From: JBAXXL01 sp038206725
Lineage (GTDB): Bacteria > Bacteroidota > Ignavibacteria > Kapaibacteriales > UBA2268
Direction of reading: 5' to 3'
Length of the DNA stretch: 64,000 nucleotides
NCBI GenBank assembly: GCA_038206725.1
Contig: JBBRAO010000005.1
Coordinates: 45,482-109,481, forward strand
Shown here: piece after piece, positions 62,191 through 64,000 of the stretch
Numbering within the stretch: the first letter of the stretch is position 1
Layout: every line of letters starts with the position of its first letter
Translations under genes and position numbers: made by a program
The notes under the pieces: model-generated
Seen by the model: only the letters and a program-made list of their open reading frames with translations
Told to the model about the DNA's origin: nothing
The model's database searches: none

Positions 62191-62320
62191 TATAACAGTT
62201 AAGGAAAGATGCAGTAAGGGATCGCAAGCTACTTTCCTGTCAAGCCGCACCGAACTTGATGCGGGGCAGAACGCTTGCATAACCACTTAAACCCCAATGT
62301 TTTATACCGCTTGTTAGGGG
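62191..62320. other. Structured intergenic element, possibly attC-like
   Basis: Contains ggaaag ... ctttcc (62203-62236), ccgca/tgcgg (62245-62264), and outer taacagtt ... cgcttgttagggg words reminiscent of the core ends of integron attC sites. GC content is higher than in the flanking genes. No integrase is present in the window. Assignment is tentative. Confidence 0.3.
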
Positions 62321-62381
62321 CTGGTGTTCATTGTTTTCAGTCATTTTTTCTATCAATTTGCTACATCGTTTATGTCTGCGG

Positions 62382-62467
62382 TGCGTTGGCTTTGGTGGCT
62401 CTTTTGCAATTTTTGGTTTTAGCGTTGACTTGTGCGAATTGCAAATGTGCCACCAAATGCGTTGGCT
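62382..62467. repeat. Long imperfect inverted repeat framed by a direct repeat
   Basis: tgcgttggct occurs at 62382-62391 and 62458-62467. Between them tttggtggctcttttgcaat (62391-62410) and its near reverse complement (62438-62457; two mismatches) can form a 20-bp stem with a loop of about 27 bases. It lies 7 bases from the stop of the minus-strand ATPase gene. Confidence 0.8.
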
Positions 62468-62474
62468 AAATTTT

Positions 62475-64000
62475 CTATTTTAATTTTGAAATATTATCGT
62501 AAAGAAGTTTCAAATGTTCGTTTGACATATCCAAAATAGGTTCATACATGAATGAGTTTAAATGTATGTTTTCAGGTGTCATCAAATTTACATCCTCAAG
62601 AAGTTTTATTGCTTCGGTTTCACCAGAAAATTTCTCCACAAATTTTTTATAAAGGGCTTGCGTTTGATTTTTCGTTATTCCTTTCCAAAATGTATCATCA
62701 GCAATTTTTGCAATCATAAATTGTTCTGCTCTCAAGCGAATGCTGATTGCAAGCACAACTTTATTTTCTAAGTCAATTACTTCAGATGTATCAACTAATA
62801 TTTTGTCTGCTGTTTCAAAAATTAAATCAAGAACTTTTTTTGTAGGGTTACTTAATACTAATGAGACTTTGTCAACCAATACTTCTTTAAAAATTGTTTC
62901 AAGATAACTTACCGTAATTGTATGAGTATCGTCTTTAAGGTGAAGTAGAGAAGTCAGTTTAATAAAGTTCGCTTGATAACCTGAATACTCCGCTAGGTTG
63001 CGAACAAATGGAACGGATGCAATTAACATAGCCTCATTACCTGCCGAATGAAAATTATCTTTCCAATGACCAAAAGGATTGTTTTGATATTTTTCTTTAA
63101 TCAGTTTTATTTCAGTTTTAGTTTTTACAGTTTGTAGTTTATTTTCTCTGCTCATATCCAGTCTACTGCTAACTGTCCTGTAGAAATCAAAATTGTGAGT
63201 TAGGATTATTTGCTTAAAATAAGTTACGGTTGAAATGTCTTTAAGATACTCAATGATTGCATACTTATTTTTATAATCAAATGAATCCGCAATATCATCT
63301 ACAACAAATAGTGTTTCTTGTTTGCTTTGTATTCGTGCTTCAACTTCAAAGATGATATTCAAAATATATAAAGCTCTTAACTCACCATTACTTAAAACAC
63401 CAATCAGTTCTTGTTCTTCAATTGGAATATTGTCTGCAAAATCGTGGAAAACAAATTTGATACTTGGCAAATCACTTTTAAGTATTACATCTTCTTGATT
63501 TTCAACGGAAAGTTTGAAAGGCACAAAAAATCTTTTGTTGAATTCCTCAATCACATTCAACCATTGTGTTTTTTCTTTTTTGGCTTGGTCAACAATTTTT
63601 TCAATCGCCTTTTGTCCTTTACTATATTCGTCTTCTAACGATTTAAATGCTTCAACATTTTTCTTCAAATAAGAAATCCAAAGTTTAGTTCTGAAATAAT
63701 TTAGATTGGATAATTCAGGAAGTATTGAAGGGTTATTTTCAACATACTCTCTAAATGCTCTTAACTCTTGATTAGCGTTTAATTTTTTATCAATTTCTTC
63801 AAATGCCTTTACTAAATCAGGGTTTTTAAGAATGCTGTCTTTCTCTTGCTGAATAACTCCTTCTAATTCTTCTTCCGTTGTTACTACTGTGTTTTTATCT
63901 TTTGAGTTAAGAGAAACTGAATGGTTTGCTTTGAAAAAACCGTTGTCCTTTAAATTCTTTGCAATAGTTGAAGCATTGTTGTGATTAAAAACACCTTTCT
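62475..64000 (-). CDS. AAA/ABC-type ATPase (OLD/AAA_13-like), C-terminal part, runs off window
   Basis: The frame is open from the right edge to 62475 (at least 508 residues), so the internal TTG at 63668 is not its true start. An acidic coiled-coil-like segment precedes the conserved ATPase half. LSNGELRALYILNII is an ABC-signature-like motif, LFVVDDIADSFD is a Walker B/D-loop, and ILTHNFDFYRTV contains the switch histidine. Walker A lies upstream of the window. Such SMC/OLD-like ATPases are frequent in phage-defence systems (PrrC/RloC, Septu and similar). The C-terminal about 250 residues show no recognised nuclease motif. It converges with the nuclease-like gene at 60726. Confidence 0.75.
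   Translation of the reverse strand, partial: KGVFNHNNASTIAKNLKDNGFFKANHSVSLNSKDKNTVVTTEEELEGVIQQEKDSILKNPDLVKAFEEIDKKLNANQELRAFREYVENNPSILPELSNLNYFRTKLWISYLKKNVEAFKSLEDEYSKGQKAIEKIVDQAKKEKTQWLNVIEEFNKRFFVPFKLSVENQEDVILKSDLPSIKFVFHDFADNIPIEEQELIGVLSNGELRALYILNIIFEVEARIQSKQETLFVVDDIADSFDYKNKYAIIEYLKDISTVTYFKQIILTHNFDFYRTVSSRLDMSRENKLQTVKTKTEIKLIKEKYQNNPFGHWKDNFHSAGNEAMLIASVPFVRNLAEYSGYQANFIKLTSLLHLKDDTHTITVSYLETIFKEVLVDKVSLVLSNPTKKVLDLIFETADKILVDTSEVIDLENKVVLAISIRLRAEQFMIAKIADDTFWKGITKNQTQALYKKFVEKFSGETEAIKLLEDVNLMTPENIHLNSFMYEPILDMSNEHLKLLYDNISKLK

Noticed and set aside
62275..62469. 64-codon plus-strand ORF
   Set aside because: It runs through the palindromic element and has no ribosome site or conserved features.
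62475..63668. ATPase gene starting at the TTG at 63668
   Set aside because: The same frame stays open to the window edge with protein-like sequence, so this codon is internal.

Overview
The window is AT-rich DNA from a Gram-negative bacterium of the Bacteroidota/Chlorobiota (FCB) superphylum; an Ignavibacteria/Kapabacteria-like lineage is my best guess. The reasons are the many secreted proteins ending in type IX secretion (T9SS) sorting domains (PNP...GxYxxxI...K patterns, NTPNPFN/FlgD-like tails), a TonB-type barrel with a carboxypeptidase-regulatory plug extension, TAnnTTTG-like promoter elements and scattered palindromic repeats. No rRNA, tRNA or CRISPR array was seen.

Layout. 1-3323 (minus): DUF368 fragment, nupC, glmS. 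3484-4551: a glycosyltransferase, then debris of two tiny signal-peptide ORFs. 5324-7814: lysC-lysA. 7815-16055: an accessory block of secreted T9SS cargo (BNR/beta-propeller proteins, cysteine-rich proteins) separated by two copies of a 0.7-kb direct repeat; one copy holds a 7-bp tandem array and one cargo gene carries an amber codon. 16106-29244 (minus): S9 peptidase, HIT protein and two giant paralogous surface proteins that share a near-identical 150-bp patch. 29671-31681: a small secreted protein and a HtrA/Do protease. 31898-34533 (minus): a methylase-nuclease fusion and a partner gene, each with a single-base frameshift. 34718-39340 (minus): metF and metH behind a SAM riboswitch with a terminator. 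39793-46602 (minus): a tight five-gene run (TonB-type barrel, MqnA-like protein, biotin carrier, glycogen phosphorylase, DedA).

46935-58493 (plus): a PLA2-like T9SS cargo protein, a small barrel, an orphan sorting domain, then a three-gene module (small secreted peptide, propeller-like lipoprotein, CxxC protein) enclosed by 161-bp direct repeats that duplicate the terminator, upstream region and 5' end of the next operon. That operon is rhodanese, sigma-54 activator and T9SS-tagged subtilase, translationally coupled. 58490-60520: small membrane protein, gcvH, pta. 60726-64000: a possible defence pocket with a PD-(D/E)XK-type nuclease candidate, palindromic attC-like DNA and a partial AAA/ABC-type ATPase.

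How it fits together. The core genes supply amino sugars, lysine/DAP, methionine/folate, glycogen breakdown, glycine cleavage and acetyl-phosphate metabolism. The accessory part is dominated by the cell surface and the secretome. Repeats, duplications and point-broken genes mark the accessory blocks as actively rearranging. All functions are inferred from sequence motifs read by eye; no database search was run.
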